From Candidatus Didemnitutus mandela (GTDB lineage Bacteria > Verrucomicrobiota > Verrucomicrobiia > Opitutales > Opitutaceae): 64,000 nucleotides of DNA. Positions 52,445 through 62,689 of this stretch are shown one piece after another; position 1 is the stretch's first letter, and each line of letters starts with the position of its first letter. The translations under genes and the position numbers were made by a program. The notes below the pieces were generated by a model. The model saw only the letters and a list, made by a program, of their open reading frames with translations, did not search any database and was not told the origin of the DNA. Location of the stretch: the NCBI GenBank assembly GCA_002591725.1, contig NJAL01000007.1, positions 62,001 to 126,000 on the forward strand, read 5' to 3'.

Positions 52445-54391
52445 ATGCAAAATGACCAGACGATGCGCGAACTTACGGTTCGTAGCGTTATCCTCGGCGG
52501 CGTCATCACGCTGCTTTTTACCGCGGCCAATGTCTACCTCGGACTCAAGGTTGGGCTCACCTTCGCGACGTCGATCCCGGCCGCGGTTATTTCTATGGCG
52601 GTGTTGCGGGTTGCCGGGAATTCAAATATTCTAGAAAATAACATCGTACAGACGATCGCTTCGGCAGCGGGCACGCTGGCTGCGACCATCTTTGTGTTAC
52701 CTGGCCTGGTCATAATCGGATGGTGGCAGGGTTTTCCGTATTGGACGACAGTCGCGGTGTGTGTGTGTGGTGGCATTTTGGGCGTAATGTTTTCGGTGCC
52801 GCTGCGGCGCGCACTGGTGACTGGTTCCGATCTGCCGTATCCGGAAGGCATGGCGGCAGCCGAAGTGTTAAAGGTCAGTTTTAGCTCGACGGAAGGAAAA
52901 GAAGAAAACACCAAGGGTCTGCGCATGGTCGCCTTCGGATCAGTCATCTCTGCGTGTTATGCATTGCTGGCGTCCATGCGCCTCGCGGTGGCGGAAGTGG
53001 CGGTGGCTTTTCGCGTCGGCAGCGGTGCGACTGCAGGTTCGATGAACTTGTCGCTCGCCCTGATCGGTGTTGGTCACCTGGTCGGTCTTTCGGTCGGTGT
53101 GGCGATGTTGCTCGGTATGTTGATTACGTGGTTTGGCCTTGTTCCGCTCCTAACGTCTATTCATGGCGTGACAGGCAACGTCGGCGCATTCGTCAATTCG
53201 ACTTTCCGCAGCGAGGTACGTTTCATTGGTGCGGGTACGATCGGGGTCGCGGCGTTGTGGAGTCTTTTTCAGATTCTTGGTCCCATCGTGAAAGGCATTC
53301 GTTCAGCGATTCTGACCTCGAGGGCGCGCCAGGCGGGCGTGGCGCTTCAACTGACGGATCGCGATTTACCGATCGGTATCGTGGGCGGCACGATCGTAGC
53401 GATGCTGCTGCCGATTGCCGGGCTGCTTTGGCATTTTTCTTCGGGGACGGCGATTGCGGTGGATGTCTGGCCAGCCATCTTTTGCATGCTGGCTTACGTG
53501 CTTGTGGTTGGCGTGTTTATCGCTTCGGTGTGCGGCTACATGGCCGGCCTTATCGGCGCCTCGAATAGCCCGGTATCAGGCGTTGGCATTCTTGCGGTTC
53601 TCGGCGCGGCTTTGCTGCTGGCGATCTTTTACGGGCACGGCGTCAGCCCAGATAAAACCGAGGCGCTGATCGCCTATGCGTTGTTTACAACGGGCATCGT
53701 GTTTTCCATCGCGACAATTTCGAACGATAATTTACAGGACCTTAAGACCGGCCAGCTCGTGGGCGCCACGCCGTGGCGGCAGCAGCTTGCGTTGATTTAC
53801 GGCGTTATCTTCGGTTCGCTCGTGATCCCACCGGTTCTCGATTTGCTTAACAAGGCTTTCGGTTTCGCTGGCGTGCCCGGTGCTGGAGCCCATGCTCTTG
53901 CGGCTCCCCAGGCAACGCTGATTTCAGCGCTTGCGAAGGGCGTGCTTAGTGGCGATATCGACTGGAGCTTGATCGGCTGGGGCGTGTTGCTGGGGATTGC
54001 CATGATCGGGCTCGATGAAATCATGCGCAAAACCGACAAGATGCGCTTGCCGCCGCTGTGTGTGGGGATGGGGATTTACCTGCCGATGGCGTTGACGTTC
54101 TTGATTCCTGTCGGTGCGGTGGTTGGACATTATTTCGAGCGTTGGGCGGGCCGGCAGTTGCGCGCGGAGTTTGCCAAGCGTATAGGCGTGCTGGCGGCGA
54201 CGGGCCTGATTGTAGGCGAGAGTCTGTTTGGTGTTGCGTTCGCCGGTATCGTGGCGGTGGTGGGTAACGACTCGCCGCTGGCGGTAGTGGGCGACAGCTT
54301 TGAAAAATTTGGAACCGTGATCGGGTTGGCCTTGTTCGCTATCGCGACCACCGCGCTATATTGCTCGGCCAAACGTGCGGCATCGGCCTGA
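52445..54391 (+). CDS. OPT-family oligopeptide transporter
   Basis: A proton-coupled transporter of the OPT superfamily, which in bacteria imports peptides or metal chelates. The 648-residue protein has about 16 hydrophobic segments and starts MQNDQTMRELTVRSVILGGV; the TTG two codons upstream is in frame but unlikely. Family hallmarks include TAANVYLGLKVGLTFATSIP near residue 35, NNIVQTIASAAGT near residue 70, the SDLPYPEGMAAAEVLK motif near residue 130 and CGYMAGLIGASNSPVSGVGI near residue 365. The reading frame is free of lesions and has high GC at third positions, unlike its surroundings. It follows a dead thrC gene. Being the only intact transporter here, it may supply host-derived peptides or amino acids; that is inference. 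Confidence 0.93.
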   Translation: MQNDQTMRELTVRSVILGGVITLLFTAANVYLGLKVGLTFATSIPAAVISMAVLRVAGNSNILENNIVQTIASAAGTLAATIFVLPGLVIIGWWQGFPYWTTVAVCVCGGILGVMFSVPLRRALVTGSDLPYPEGMAAAEVLKVSFSSTEGKEENTKGLRMVAFGSVISACYALLASMRLAVAEVAVAFRVGSGATAGSMNLSLALIGVGHLVGLSVGVAMLLGMLITWFGLVPLLTSIHGVTGNVGAFVNSTFRSEVRFIGAGTIGVAALWSLFQILGPIVKGIRSAILTSRARQAGVALQLTDRDLPIGIVGGTIVAMLLPIAGLLWHFSSGTAIAVDVWPAIFCMLAYVLVVGVFIASVCGYMAGLIGASNSPVSGVGILAVLGAALLLAIFYGHGVSPDKTEALIAYALFTTGIVFSIATISNDNLQDLKTGQLVGATPWRQQLALIYGVIFGSLVIPPVLDLLNKAFGFAGVPGAGAHALAAPQATLISALAKGVLSGDIDWSLIGWGVLLGIAMIGLDEIMRKTDKMRLPPLCVGMGIYLPMALTFLIPVGAVVGHYFERWAGRQLRAEFAKRIGVLAATGLIVGESLFGVAFAGIVAVVGNDSPLAVVGDSFEKFGTVIGLALFAIATTALYCSAKRAASA

Positions 54392-54691
54392 GCACTTCGG
54401 AAGGGCTGGGAATTTCTCTGCTGGACCGCCTGGCGGCTCAAGGGGAATCCGCGTTGCGATATCGGTCTTCTCGGTGCGGATGCCCCGATCGTTTACGACA
54501 TCGGCCGATCTTTCGGCAGTCGCGGTGCGAGCTTCGTCGAATGCCAGTTTTTCGTCATGATTCGAATTGATGGCGCCGAGCAGTGAACCACCGCCGCTGG
54601 GGTGGCTGGCTGTGTCTGCGGCCTTCCGGCGCACTGGCGTGGAGTTGTCGGCTTTCGCGGCGAGGGGGAAAAGGGAACGAGAGAGTTTCAT
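54391..54691 (-). pseudogene. Possible decayed EF-hand protein
   Basis: A minus-strand frame from ATG 54691 (MKLSRSLFPLAAK) contains SGGGSLLGAINSNHDEKLAF and DEARTATAERSADVVNDRG. The first piece resembles a calcium-binding EF-hand loop D-x-N-x-D-G-K-L-x-F-E-E with the first Asp and the Gly changed. Bacterial secreted EF-hand proteins of about 100 residues begin with such a signal peptide, but here the hydrophobic core of the signal is lost. It abuts the OPT gene tail to tail. It could also be a chance ORF. Confidence 0.35.
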
Positions 54692-54779
54692 AGGGAAAGG
54701 TGATGCTGCCATCGATCGGATGGGATGATGAAGGATGAAGAAGCTATATTGAAACGGTCCTATAACGGTGGCTCCGTGT

Positions 54780-56130
54780 TTGTTCGGTCTTCGTTAACGC
54801 GGCCGGGAGGATTGTTAGGTCTTCGTAAAGGACGGCGGCGAGTTTGAGGGCGGCGTAGAAGCCGTGCGACTCTGAGTTAAAAAAATACGGCTTCGTTGCT
54901 ACAAACTGCTAGAGATCTGTTGGGGATTGCGAGACCCAGCCCACCGCTGCCTTTGCGGATACGTGCTGTTTCTGGCTTATAAAAGAGTTCTCCGGACCGG
55001 GCGAGAATCTCCGCAGGCACACCAGGATCGTCGTCTTCGATTACGAAATACGCTTGCTTGTTTTTGCGGCGGGTCTAGAATGTAACCGGCGCTGGGCGTT
55101 GCGAGCGAGTTTTCCTACCCAGCACGCGGCCGAGGAGCAGCGCGTCGAGACGGCCCCCCCTCGCGGGCTGGAACATCTTCTACATAACGCGGGTAGACCT
55201 ACTGTTGCTAAGTCGACGGTTTGCGGACGCAGCCCCCCGGTGCTGGTAAAGGCGAGAAACCTGCTTACAAGTTTGGCGATCTGTTGCATTTCTTCGCACA
55301 CGTTCGGGACGGTGGGGGCTATAGCCCGGCGAGGGATTAGCGTTTGAGCAATTCGACTGCGACCTGTAGGCGCGTAGCGGAGATACCAATTTATTGGCGA
55401 TGCTGCCAAGAAATCGTCTCTGATCGTTCACAAGCATGTCGAACTTCGTCACCACTGCATCGACAACTTCCCCGAGGCGCCAAATTTTCCCGGAGATGCG
55501 GGCGTTGGTCCTAGCTTCAAAATGTTCTTCGGCGAAACTGGCTGGTGGCGTGCGTTGGGCGGTGTAGCTGGCGAGATAGCGAGATATGATCTGCGCAAAC
55601 TGGAGCCAGAACAGAGTGGAAATTCCCACCGCGATCGGCTTGGGACACCGGTTCTGAAAGAGAGGCCGAGGAGGCCGGCGAGGAACCAGAACGACGCAAT
55701 ACAAGTGAGCAGGGTGGAGGGCGGGGGCCGTGTTGCTCTTTTCTAGAATCCCTTGGCTGGGCTGCAGAAGCAGCCCAGCACTAGTAACTGCAGTCGGCGG
55801 TACGTACGAAGAAGCGGCTAGGGTCACCGCCGCCGTTGCATAGCCACAGGGTTTCCCGCTATATATCCCTTCTCGCAGTGGGCGATGGCTGCCGCTCGAT
55901 CTGGACCGGCATCCGTATACAGGCAGCGGCCAAGAGTGTCGGTGATGACTTGCACGCGATCGCCGAGTGGGCCGAGTTCGAGCGTCTGCCAGCCAGAATC
56001 GCTGCGCAGGAGAAACTACCCAATGGCGATGACTAGCAGCAGGTTTGCAATGGGAATAAGAAGGGAGACTTTGGCGGGGGGGATTTTTATCGGGGCAGGC
56101 GCCTGAAACGTAGTATGGAAAGTCATAGGT
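54780..56130 (-). pseudogene. Pseudogene of a two-component sensor histidine kinase
   Basis: Minus-strand frames give an N-terminal membrane helix (KVSLLIPIANLLLVIAIGWF, about 56080-56020), periplasmic text, a linker with the HAMP-adjacent DMLVNDQRRFLGSIANKLVS, and PLRAY (55445-55370). In relatives this is R-R-x-L-x-x-I-S-H-E-L-x-S-P-L-x-R: the phospho-accepting His is replaced by Asn. Next come EEMQQIAKLVSRFLAFTSTG (55300-55240) and GLRPQTVDLATVGLPALCRR (55239-55180). The G2 box of the ATPase domain survives as GSGGLGLAI (near 54940). The order matches CpxA-like envelope-stress sensors. Together with the response-regulator remnant upstream on the same strand it forms a dead two-component system. 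Confidence 0.75.
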
Positions 56131-56139
56131 GAAAAGCTC

Positions 56140-57430
56140 CAACGTTTACCCGGCTTTATCAAAAATAAACCGTCTTGCAGGTACTTAACGCCGGGAGCTT
56201 TCACTTCGGGTCCTAAGTTCCTATGTTGTACAGCGCCAGTTCCTCGCTCGTTTCGATGTTCGGAACGCGACATCTGGAGCCGTCTCAGTGGCGTCGCCGA
56301 GCAATTTAGCTTTGACTCAGCCAGTGGCCGCCAGTCTTCCGACGCGGCTTACCATAATCACATCAACCCTATGGTTCTTCGCTGCAAACTAGACCATAAC
56401 GTGACCATAGAATATGGCGACAAGGAACTGTAGCGATGTAGCGAAACTAGCACGCCCAAAAAATCCCCCGTCTTTGGTCGGACTAACGGATGGGGGGCTG
56501 CCCACCCATCCACAGGCCCTATGGCTACTCCGACCTGCTCTATCCCGCCAGCGGGATCAGCTACATAATTTCCGGCTTCGTTAAACGAAACGCTGCCAGT
56601 AGGATGTCTTACGGTACTGGCGACTTCGGCGGTGAACGATTGAGCCAAGTTTCCCGTTTGAGCCGCCAGTGTGCCATGCCGAAGCCAGGCGCCTCTTCCC
56701 CTCTCAATACGGGCTGTCAACGATGGCAAGTTAGAGCGTCGGCGGCTATATCGACTTACGCCATCGGTAACTTTGCGGAGGATTGCAAATGTCTGGGCGA
56801 CCTCTGAAAAACGAGGAAAGTAGATTCGGGCTTCAACTGCCAGAATTTCGGTTTATTGCGTTGTGTCCGAATTTTCCGACGGCACCTATGCCTTTTTACC
56901 TGCATGGACATGTATATGCAACTTGGCATTTCTGGACGTGATCAATAAGGATTATTTCGGCTCTGCTGGAGCTGGGCAGCGATGTCGTCACCTCGATTAC
57001 GCAAACCGACACATACTATGCTCGGGGCGGGCGGCCACGCTGATACGATCACGTTAGCTTGCACTGCATGGATAATGGCAATGGCGTGCAGGTGTTATGT
57101 AACTCTGTCGGTAGTGCGATGTACAGGTTGAATCTTTGGCTAACAGTTCAGCTTGGACCAAACTGGCGTTTACGGTAGGGAGCGCCGACACCACCGTTGC
57201 GTTGTCTTAGATAGACAGCGGGAGTACTGCTACCGGTTCTACCAACGATTCCAGTATGACCATAGCCACTTCGAGCGTTACTTATATCGGGCAGCAGCTA
57301 TGGTGGTGGCTACGGGGCGCCGAGCGTGGTTTTTCGCTGGATTCGGTTTGACTGGTTGCGACCAGCCTGAAACGGTGTTTGTCTTCCTCTTCTGGTGCCG
57401 CTTACATTGCTGGTGTTGTTAGTAGATAGC
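56140..57430. other. Unidentified remnant between the two-component genes
   Basis: No intact frame. Pieces on the plus strand near 57150-57290 (TKLAFTVGSADTTVALS, GSTATGSTNDSSMTIATSSV) look like a secreted or surface repeat protein. Minus-strand pieces near 56720-56540 and 56270-56150 (HRNLGPEVKAPGVKYLQDGL) look protein-like as well. Dead periplasmic genes between a response regulator and its kinase are plausible. No family recognised. Confidence 0.35.
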
Positions 57431-57439
57431 TGGCTGAAA

Positions 57440-58060
57440 GGAGATGGAGCTCGTTTTTTTGCGTTTTCCCGAGCTTTTTTCGCAATGATGAGATGTGGGG
57501 GCGTCGATTGAGCTGGCCGGAACACGTTGTAATTTCGGTCGCGGTATTCGTAGAGCAGCACTTCGCGGCTTTTGATCCAGCTGCGGTTGCGCGCGAGACT
57601 CCCAGCTAGTCGAATTTCTCCGGTGTCAGGGCGAGTGGCTTGCGCTGAGGTTGATGTGTAACAGATCGACGACAATTCCTTTCGATGGTGGGAGAGCCTT
57701 GGTGTGGCTGAGAACGTGGTTTGTCCGTGCTCCGCAGCCGGGCGAGCAGTTTGTGGGTAGAGAAGTATTGAACAGATAATCGTTGGCTCCGGTTTCGAGC
57801 CCCCCACGATACGATCCGGCTCGTCGCCGCGGGCGGCGAGCATAAGTCCCGGCACGGCGCTTTGGGCGCGGATGTGCGGCAATACCTCGAAGGTTTCCAG
57901 GCTGAGCAATATCTATCCATGGCGAGGACGCTGGCATCCCAGGCTTCGATCCCTGGGGCGATGACTCGCACTGTTCCGGAAGCGCTGCCGCGTTTGGGTA
58001 CTATGTCAGGGCCGAGCGACTTGAGGTAGGTGGCGACGACGCACCGAAGATTGTAGATGC
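57440..58060 (-). pseudogene. Pseudogene of an OmpR-family response regulator
   Basis: On the minus strand, receiver-domain pieces appear first: LETFEVLPHIRAQSAVPGLM (57903-57845), with LAARGDEPDRIVG (57840-57805) and ETGANDYLF (57800-57775), the family D-R-I-x-G-L-E-x-G-A-D-D-Y-L-x-K-P-F signature with the Lys lost. Then come NCSPGCGARTNHVL in place of R-E-L-x-A-R-V-R-A-x-L-R-R, and the winged-helix part LAGSLARNRSWIKSREVLLY (57612-57555), EYRDRNYNVFRPAQSTPPHL (57553-57495), matching V-x-S-R-E-x-L-L-x-x-V and D-R-S-I-D-V-H-I-S-x-L-R-K-K. The phosphorylated Asp is not readable. It lies upstream of the dead histidine kinase on the same strand. Confidence 0.75.
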
Positions 58061-58165
58061 TTTTTTAGATGCTTCCTTCTCGCAACGTCGCGCTCACTGT
58101 GCCCCTACATACATGAGGCCAGCCCGCTAAACTCGAGGAGGGTCGTTGCGCACTACGACCACGGC

Positions 58166-58807
58166 GTGCAGCGCACGGCGAATCCCGAGAACGATGAATT
58201 GTTTTGGCATGGCGTTGTCTTTGATTCATTGGCTGCGGAGTGGTGGCATGACGATTCTGGAAACGGCTGGCAATATGAGGGGCTCGGCGGTGGGATAATC
58301 TCGGTAATCAACCAGCAGTATGCCCGCGCCCAACTATTGGGAGCGCATTACTATTGTGAATTGCCGACTGTGTTTTGGAACTGCGTGTCTGAAGACGGAA
58401 AGAAAATGGCGCTTTGTTGGTTGAGTATCGACAGCTTCTCGATTTGCGGTCGGCTGATTTCGGTCGACGACAAGCTGCTAGATATCGCGGTTTCACGTGG
58501 TGCGATCAGTGCCCGGTTTTGCGAGCATGAGACTGCCCGGGCCGACAGGGAAACGTTCGTTTCTGAGCCGGAATTCGCTGATGCCCGTGGCGAACAGATA
58601 ATATTCCTACTGGAGACAGCGGGCGTGGAACAGTCAGAGCATCTTGCCGGGCGGGACTTTGCCGAGCTTGAGATCGAAGGGCTATCCGCTTTGGGTGAGC
58701 GATTGGTAGTGTTTTGCCCCGAGTGCGATTGCAATGCCTTTGTTGGATTAGACGAATTTACCCTTTGGCGAAAATCAGTCCTTCTAAGTGTAATCTTATC
58801 GAGATAA
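58166..58807 (+). CDS. Hypothetical ORF, doubtful
   Basis: The longest open frame in the window that I cannot explain: 213 codons without a stop, starting MQRTANPENDELFWHGVVFD and rich in Glu, Asp and Ala in its second half (FAELEIEGLSALGERLVVFC). There is no signal peptide or membrane segment and no motif I recognise. The opposite strand also has a 169-codon ORF (58351-58860) of Ser/Arg/Pro-rich, unlikely composition. The plus-strand text of the second half resembles the antisense of a real gene, a common artefact in GC-rich DNA, so a dead minus-strand gene is an alternative. Confidence 0.25.
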   Translation: MQRTANPENDELFWHGVVFDSLAAEWWHDDSGNGWQYEGLGGGIISVINQQYARAQLLGAHYYCELPTVFWNCVSEDGKKMALCWLSIDSFSICGRLISVDDKLLDIAVSRGAISARFCEHETARADRETFVSEPEFADARGEQIIFLLETAGVEQSEHLAGRDFAELEIEGLSALGERLVVFCPECDCNAFVGLDEFTLWRKSVLLSVILSR

Positions 58808-58809
58808 AT

Positions 58810-59710
58810 TTTGCGGGATAAGAAGGGTGATAACGCTGGCGTGGGGGGTAGCTTTGACACGGTAAATGGAGCTATTGTGGGGGATTCCTCCTCGCTATCG
58901 GAGTAATAGACCTTTCATAGTTGGAAAATCTTTCCCGGTGGTTGCAGATCCCATTTATTGAAATTGGGATAATAGCCAGGTATCGAGCAGCGGGTTGTGC
59001 GTGACGACTAAACCTTCGGTGTCCTCCGCTTCGGTGTTGGTAAGGTGGCGTGTTTCGCCTGGTGGGGAAAATATGTTGCTGAGTCGAGCTGCATGCTGTC
59101 TGTTACCGAACAGAGCCGTTTCGTGTCTCATGCGTACAACAAACAACTCCCATTGAGCGAGATGAGTGTGAAAATAGACGAACAGAGCCGCTGGCCGAGA
59201 TACGGTAGATTTGCAGACCAAATGAATGCCTGTCACCCAACAGGTTCCGGCGTTGCGAATGTCGCCAATGGCGAGAAACAGATTCTGGGGAAATAGGTGG
59301 TATTTGCTGGCAGGGGATCGTTGCTCTTCCTCTGGGAGGGGGTGGCATAATCTGGACGCGCAACATGTCAAAATTTTAGCGGAAACAGAAAGCGCCGGAC
59401 AGGGCCCTCGGTGTTTTAATCGAAAGTTCTGGCAGGCGGATCAGTCAGTCGGAACGTAAAGCGCTGCACAACAAAGGGGAATCCGGGCCGAAGACGACGC
59501 GCGTGTTTTACAAAACCGGTGGCAGACAAACGATTCGGTTCCGAGTCACATAGCCCTTCACTCGCTTCGTCGACGTGTCTCAGCGACTCAAGTGGGAATA
59601 TTCTTCAGCAAGAGAAAAGCATGCCGAAAATATCGGCGGTTGAAAAAGTTCTTAAGTCCCAACCTCAAAAAGTGGCACCAAAGCCTCTTTTTGAAGGGAC
59701 CGCGTTACGG
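58810..59710. other. No gene recognised
   Basis: Only short frames. A minus-strand ORF (58955-59371) has protein-like text (LFLAIGDIRNAGTC; FVYFHTHLAQWELFVV) but no assignable motif. Plus-strand text near 59620-59740 (PKISAVEKVLKSQPQKVAPK) is lysine-rich and unassigned. An imperfect inverted repeat TCAAAAAG/CTTTTTGA (about 59665-59693) might serve as a weak terminator for gcvP on the minus strand. Confidence 0.35.
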
Positions 59711-59717
59711 AATGTAT

Positions 59718-62687
59718 CTATTTTTGAAATCGCGTTTGCGTAGCCGGATGGGCAGATGCTTCAGCATAGGCATCCATGTCGACGCACGAGCACGCGAGGT
59801 TGCGATCGCCGTAGGCGTTGTCGATGCGGCCGACGCTCGGCCAAAACTTGGCGGCGCGTGTCCACTTGTCGGGGAACGCGGCTTGTTCGCGGCTGTAGGG
59901 TTTGGTCCATTCGGTGGCGCAGATAGCTGCGGCGGTGTGTGGGGCGTTTTTTAATAAGTTGTTAACTTTGTTACTTTCCCCACTGGCCACAGCAGCCATC
60001 TCGTCATGGATGGAGATCAGAACGTTGCAGAAACGGTCGAGCTCGGTCTTAGTCTCGCTCTCGGTCGGCTCGACCATAATCGTTCCGGGGACTGGAAACG
60101 ACATCGTGGGCGCGTGATAGCCATAGTCCATTAGGCGCTTGGCGACATCCTCGACTTCGAGACCGTGCTTTTTCCACGGGCGAAACTCGAAGATGCATTC
60201 ATGGGCGATTAGCCCGTTGGTGCCCTTGTAGAGGACGGGAAAGAATATTTCGAGGCGCTTGGCGATGTAGTTGGCGTTGAGGATGGCAAACTGTGTTGCA
60301 CGTTTCAGGCCGTCGGGTCCCATCATTCTGATATACATCCAGGAAACGACAAGGATGCTCGCGCTGCCCCGCGGCGCGGCGCTAACGGCGCCCATGTGGT
60401 GGCCGCTGGTATCGGCGTGGAGATGGACGACTGGGTGGCTGGGCAGAAACTCGGTGAGGTGCTTGGCCACACCAATCGGACCCATGCCAGGGCCGCCGCC
60501 CCCGTGCGGAATGCAGAAAGTCTTGTGGAGGTTGAGATGACAAACGTCGGCGCCGATGTTGCCGGGCGAAGTGAGTCCGACTTGAGCGTTCATGTTGGCC
60601 CCATCCATGTAAACCTGACCGCCGGCTTCGTGTACGAGGCGGCAGATGGCTTTGATCGAAGCCTCGTAGACCCCGTGGGTCGACGGGTAGGTGACCATAA
60701 GCGCAGCGAGGTTGGCGACGTGTTCTTTGATTTTAGCCTGGAGATCGGTGATGTCGATGTTGCCGTTTGCATCACACACGACGGAAACGACCTTCATGCC
60801 GCACATCGCAGCACTCGCAGGGTTCGTACCATGGGCGCTTGTGGGGATGAGACAGATGTTGCGATAGCCTTCGCCGTGCGATTCTTGGTAGGCGCGGATG
60901 ATGAGGAGACCGGCGTATTCGCCTTGGGAACCGGCATTAGGCTGGAGCGATACAGCGGAGAAACCGGTAATCTCTGTGAGCCATTTTTCCAACTGGGCAA
61001 AGAGCTGGGCGTAGCCCTTGGCCTGGTGGGCTGGCGCGAAGGGGTGTAGGCGGCCAAATTCCGGCCAGGTGACCGGAAGCATCTCGCTGGTGGCGTTCAG
61101 CTTCATCGTGCAGGAGCCGAGCGAGATCATCGAGTGGACTAGGGAGAGATCCTTGTTTTCTAGTCGTTTGATGTAGCGGAGCATCTCGTGCTCGGTGTGG
61201 TATTTGTTGAAGGTGGAGGCAGTTAGATAACCGGAGCTGCGGGCGTGTGGCGCGGGTAGTTTGACGAGCTCGGCGGTCCATGCGGGCGGCATTGCGCCGA
61301 AAAGCCAGAGCAAGGTGCGCACGTCGCCAGTATTTGTGCTTTCGTCGAGGGAAATGCCGACGGTTGAGGCATCGACTGGACGAAGGTTGATTTTTGCGGC
61401 GGAGGCCGAAGCGTGGAGTTTGGCGGCATCGATTCCCGAGACGGTGAGTGTATCGAAGACTGGCTCGGCGTTCACTTGCAGGCCAGCTGCCTTGAGGCCG
61501 TCGGCGAGCTCTTGCGTGAGACGGCGAAGGCGAAAGGCGATTTTCTTCAGGCCTTCCGGGCCATGATAAACGGCATACATCGACGCCATTACCGCCAAGA
61601 GCACTTGTGCGGTGCAGATATTGGACGTGGCTTTGTCGCGGCGAATGTGTTGCTCGCGTGCACCGAGGGCAAGGCGCATGCTGGAGTTACCTTGTGCGTC
61701 TTTCGACACGCCGACCAGACGGCCAGGTATTTGGCGTTTAAACTCATCCTTTGTGGCGAGAAAGCCGGCGTGCGGGCCACCGAAGCCAATCGGCACGCCG
61801 AAGCGTTGGGCGGAGCCTACGGCGACATCAGCGTTGAATTCGCCGGGAGCGCGGATGATCGTCAGGGCCAGTAGGTCGGTCGCGACGATGCAAAGGGCCC
61901 CGGAAGTATGTGTCTTCTCGAAAAAATGTTCGAAGTCGTGAATGCTTCCGGTCGTATCCGGATACTGCACGAGCACGCCGAAGACCGGCGTTGCGGCGAA
62001 ATCGAAACTGCCGTGATCGCCTACGACAACGGCGATATTGAGCGGCTTGGCACGCGTGCGGACGATGTCGATCGTTTGTGGGTGGCATTTTTCAGAAACG
62101 AAAAATTTAGACGCATTGTTGCTGCCGCCCAGCTTTATGCGGTGGGTGAGCATCATAGCCTCGGCAGCGGCGGTGCCTTCATCGAGCATCGAGGCGTTCG
62201 CGATTTGTAAACCGGTAAGGTCGGTAACGAGCGTCTGGAAATTGAGTAGCGCTTCGAGGCGGCCTTGGGAAATCTCGGGTTGGTATGGCGTGTAGGCGGT
62301 ATACCATGCGGGATTTTCCAGGATGTTGCGTTGGATGACGGACGGGGTGAGACAGTCGTAATAACCCATCCCGATGTAACTGCGGAACAGTTTATTTTTT
62401 GCGGCGATGCTGCGAAGCTCAGCGAAAGCGGCGGATTCACTAGCGGCGGTTGGAAGCTTTAGGGCGCGTTTTAGACGGATGGCAAGAGGCACGGCAGCAT
62501 CGGCTAGTGAGTCGAGCGAATCGTAGCCCACTGTTTTGAGCATTGCGGCGACGTCGAGATCGGGCGAGCCGCTGTGGCGGCGTTCAAAAGTATCAAGTGG
62601 AGCGAGTAAGTCGCTATTTTTGATTATTTTTTTCAAATTATGGAGTCGAAAAGCGTGTAACTGAGTTTTGGAAGTGTTGCTCTCCAT
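59718..62687 (-). CDS. gcvP: Glycine dehydrogenase (decarboxylating), P protein
   Basis: The PLP-containing P protein of the glycine cleavage system, which decarboxylates glycine and passes the aminomethyl group to the lipoyl H protein. The 989-residue single-chain form is full length. It shows [20 protein letters not shown] and [20 protein letters not shown] in the N-terminal half, the glycine-rich [14 protein letters not shown], and the PLP lysine in [20 protein letters not shown] (residue about 735), then [10 protein letters not shown] near the end. It begins [13 protein letters not shown] at ATG 62687, slightly upstream of the conserved [15 protein letters not shown]-rich DNA 5' of it (62690-62800) is the likely promoter region. 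I saw neither a glycine riboswitch nor gcvT/gcvH in the window. No lesions. Confidence 0.97.
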   Translation of the reverse strand: MESNTSKTQLHAFRLHNLKKIIKNSDLLAPLDTFERRHSGSPDLDVAAMLKTVGYDSLDSLADAAVPLAIRLKRALKLPTAASESAAFAELRSIAAKNKLFRSYIGMGYYDCLTPSVIQRNILENPAWYTAYTPYQPEISQGRLEALLNFQTLVTDLTGLQIANASMLDEGTAAAEAMMLTHRIKLGGSNNASKFFVSEKCHPQTIDIVRTRAKPLNIAVVVGDHGSFDFAATPVFGVLVQYPDTTGSIHDFEHFFEKTHTSGALCIVATDLLALTIIRAPGEFNADVAVGSAQRFGVPIGFGGPHAGFLATKDEFKRQIPGRLVGVSKDAQGNSSMRLALGAREQHIRRDKATSNICTAQVLLAVMASMYAVYHGPEGLKKIAFRLRRLTQELADGLKAAGLQVNAEPVFDTLTVSGIDAAKLHASASAAKINLRPVDASTVGISLDESTNTGDVRTLLWLFGAMPPAWTAELVKLPAPHARSSGYLTASTFNKYHTEHEMLRYIKRLENKDLSLVHSMISLGSCTMKLNATSEMLPVTWPEFGRLHPFAPAHQAKGYAQLFAQLEKWLTEITGFSAVSLQPNAGSQGEYAGLLIIRAYQESHGEGYRNICLIPTSAHGTNPASAAMCGMKVVSVVCDANGNIDITDLQAKIKEHVANLAALMVTYPSTHGVYEASIKAICRLVHEAGGQVYMDGANMNAQVGLTSPGNIGADVCHLNLHKTFCIPHGGGGPGMGPIGVAKHLTEFLPSHPVVHLHADTSGHHMGAVSAAPRGSASILVVSWMYIRMMGPDGLKRATQFAILNANYIAKRLEIFFPVLYKGTNGLIAHECIFEFRPWKKHGLEVEDVAKRLMDYGYHAPTMSFPVPGTIMVEPTESETKTELDRFCNVLISIHDEMAAVASGESNKVNNLLKNAPHTAAAICATEWTKPYSREQAAFPDKWTRAAKFWPSVGRIDNAYGDRNLACSCVDMDAYAEASAHPATQTRFQK

Positions 62688-62689
62688 AA

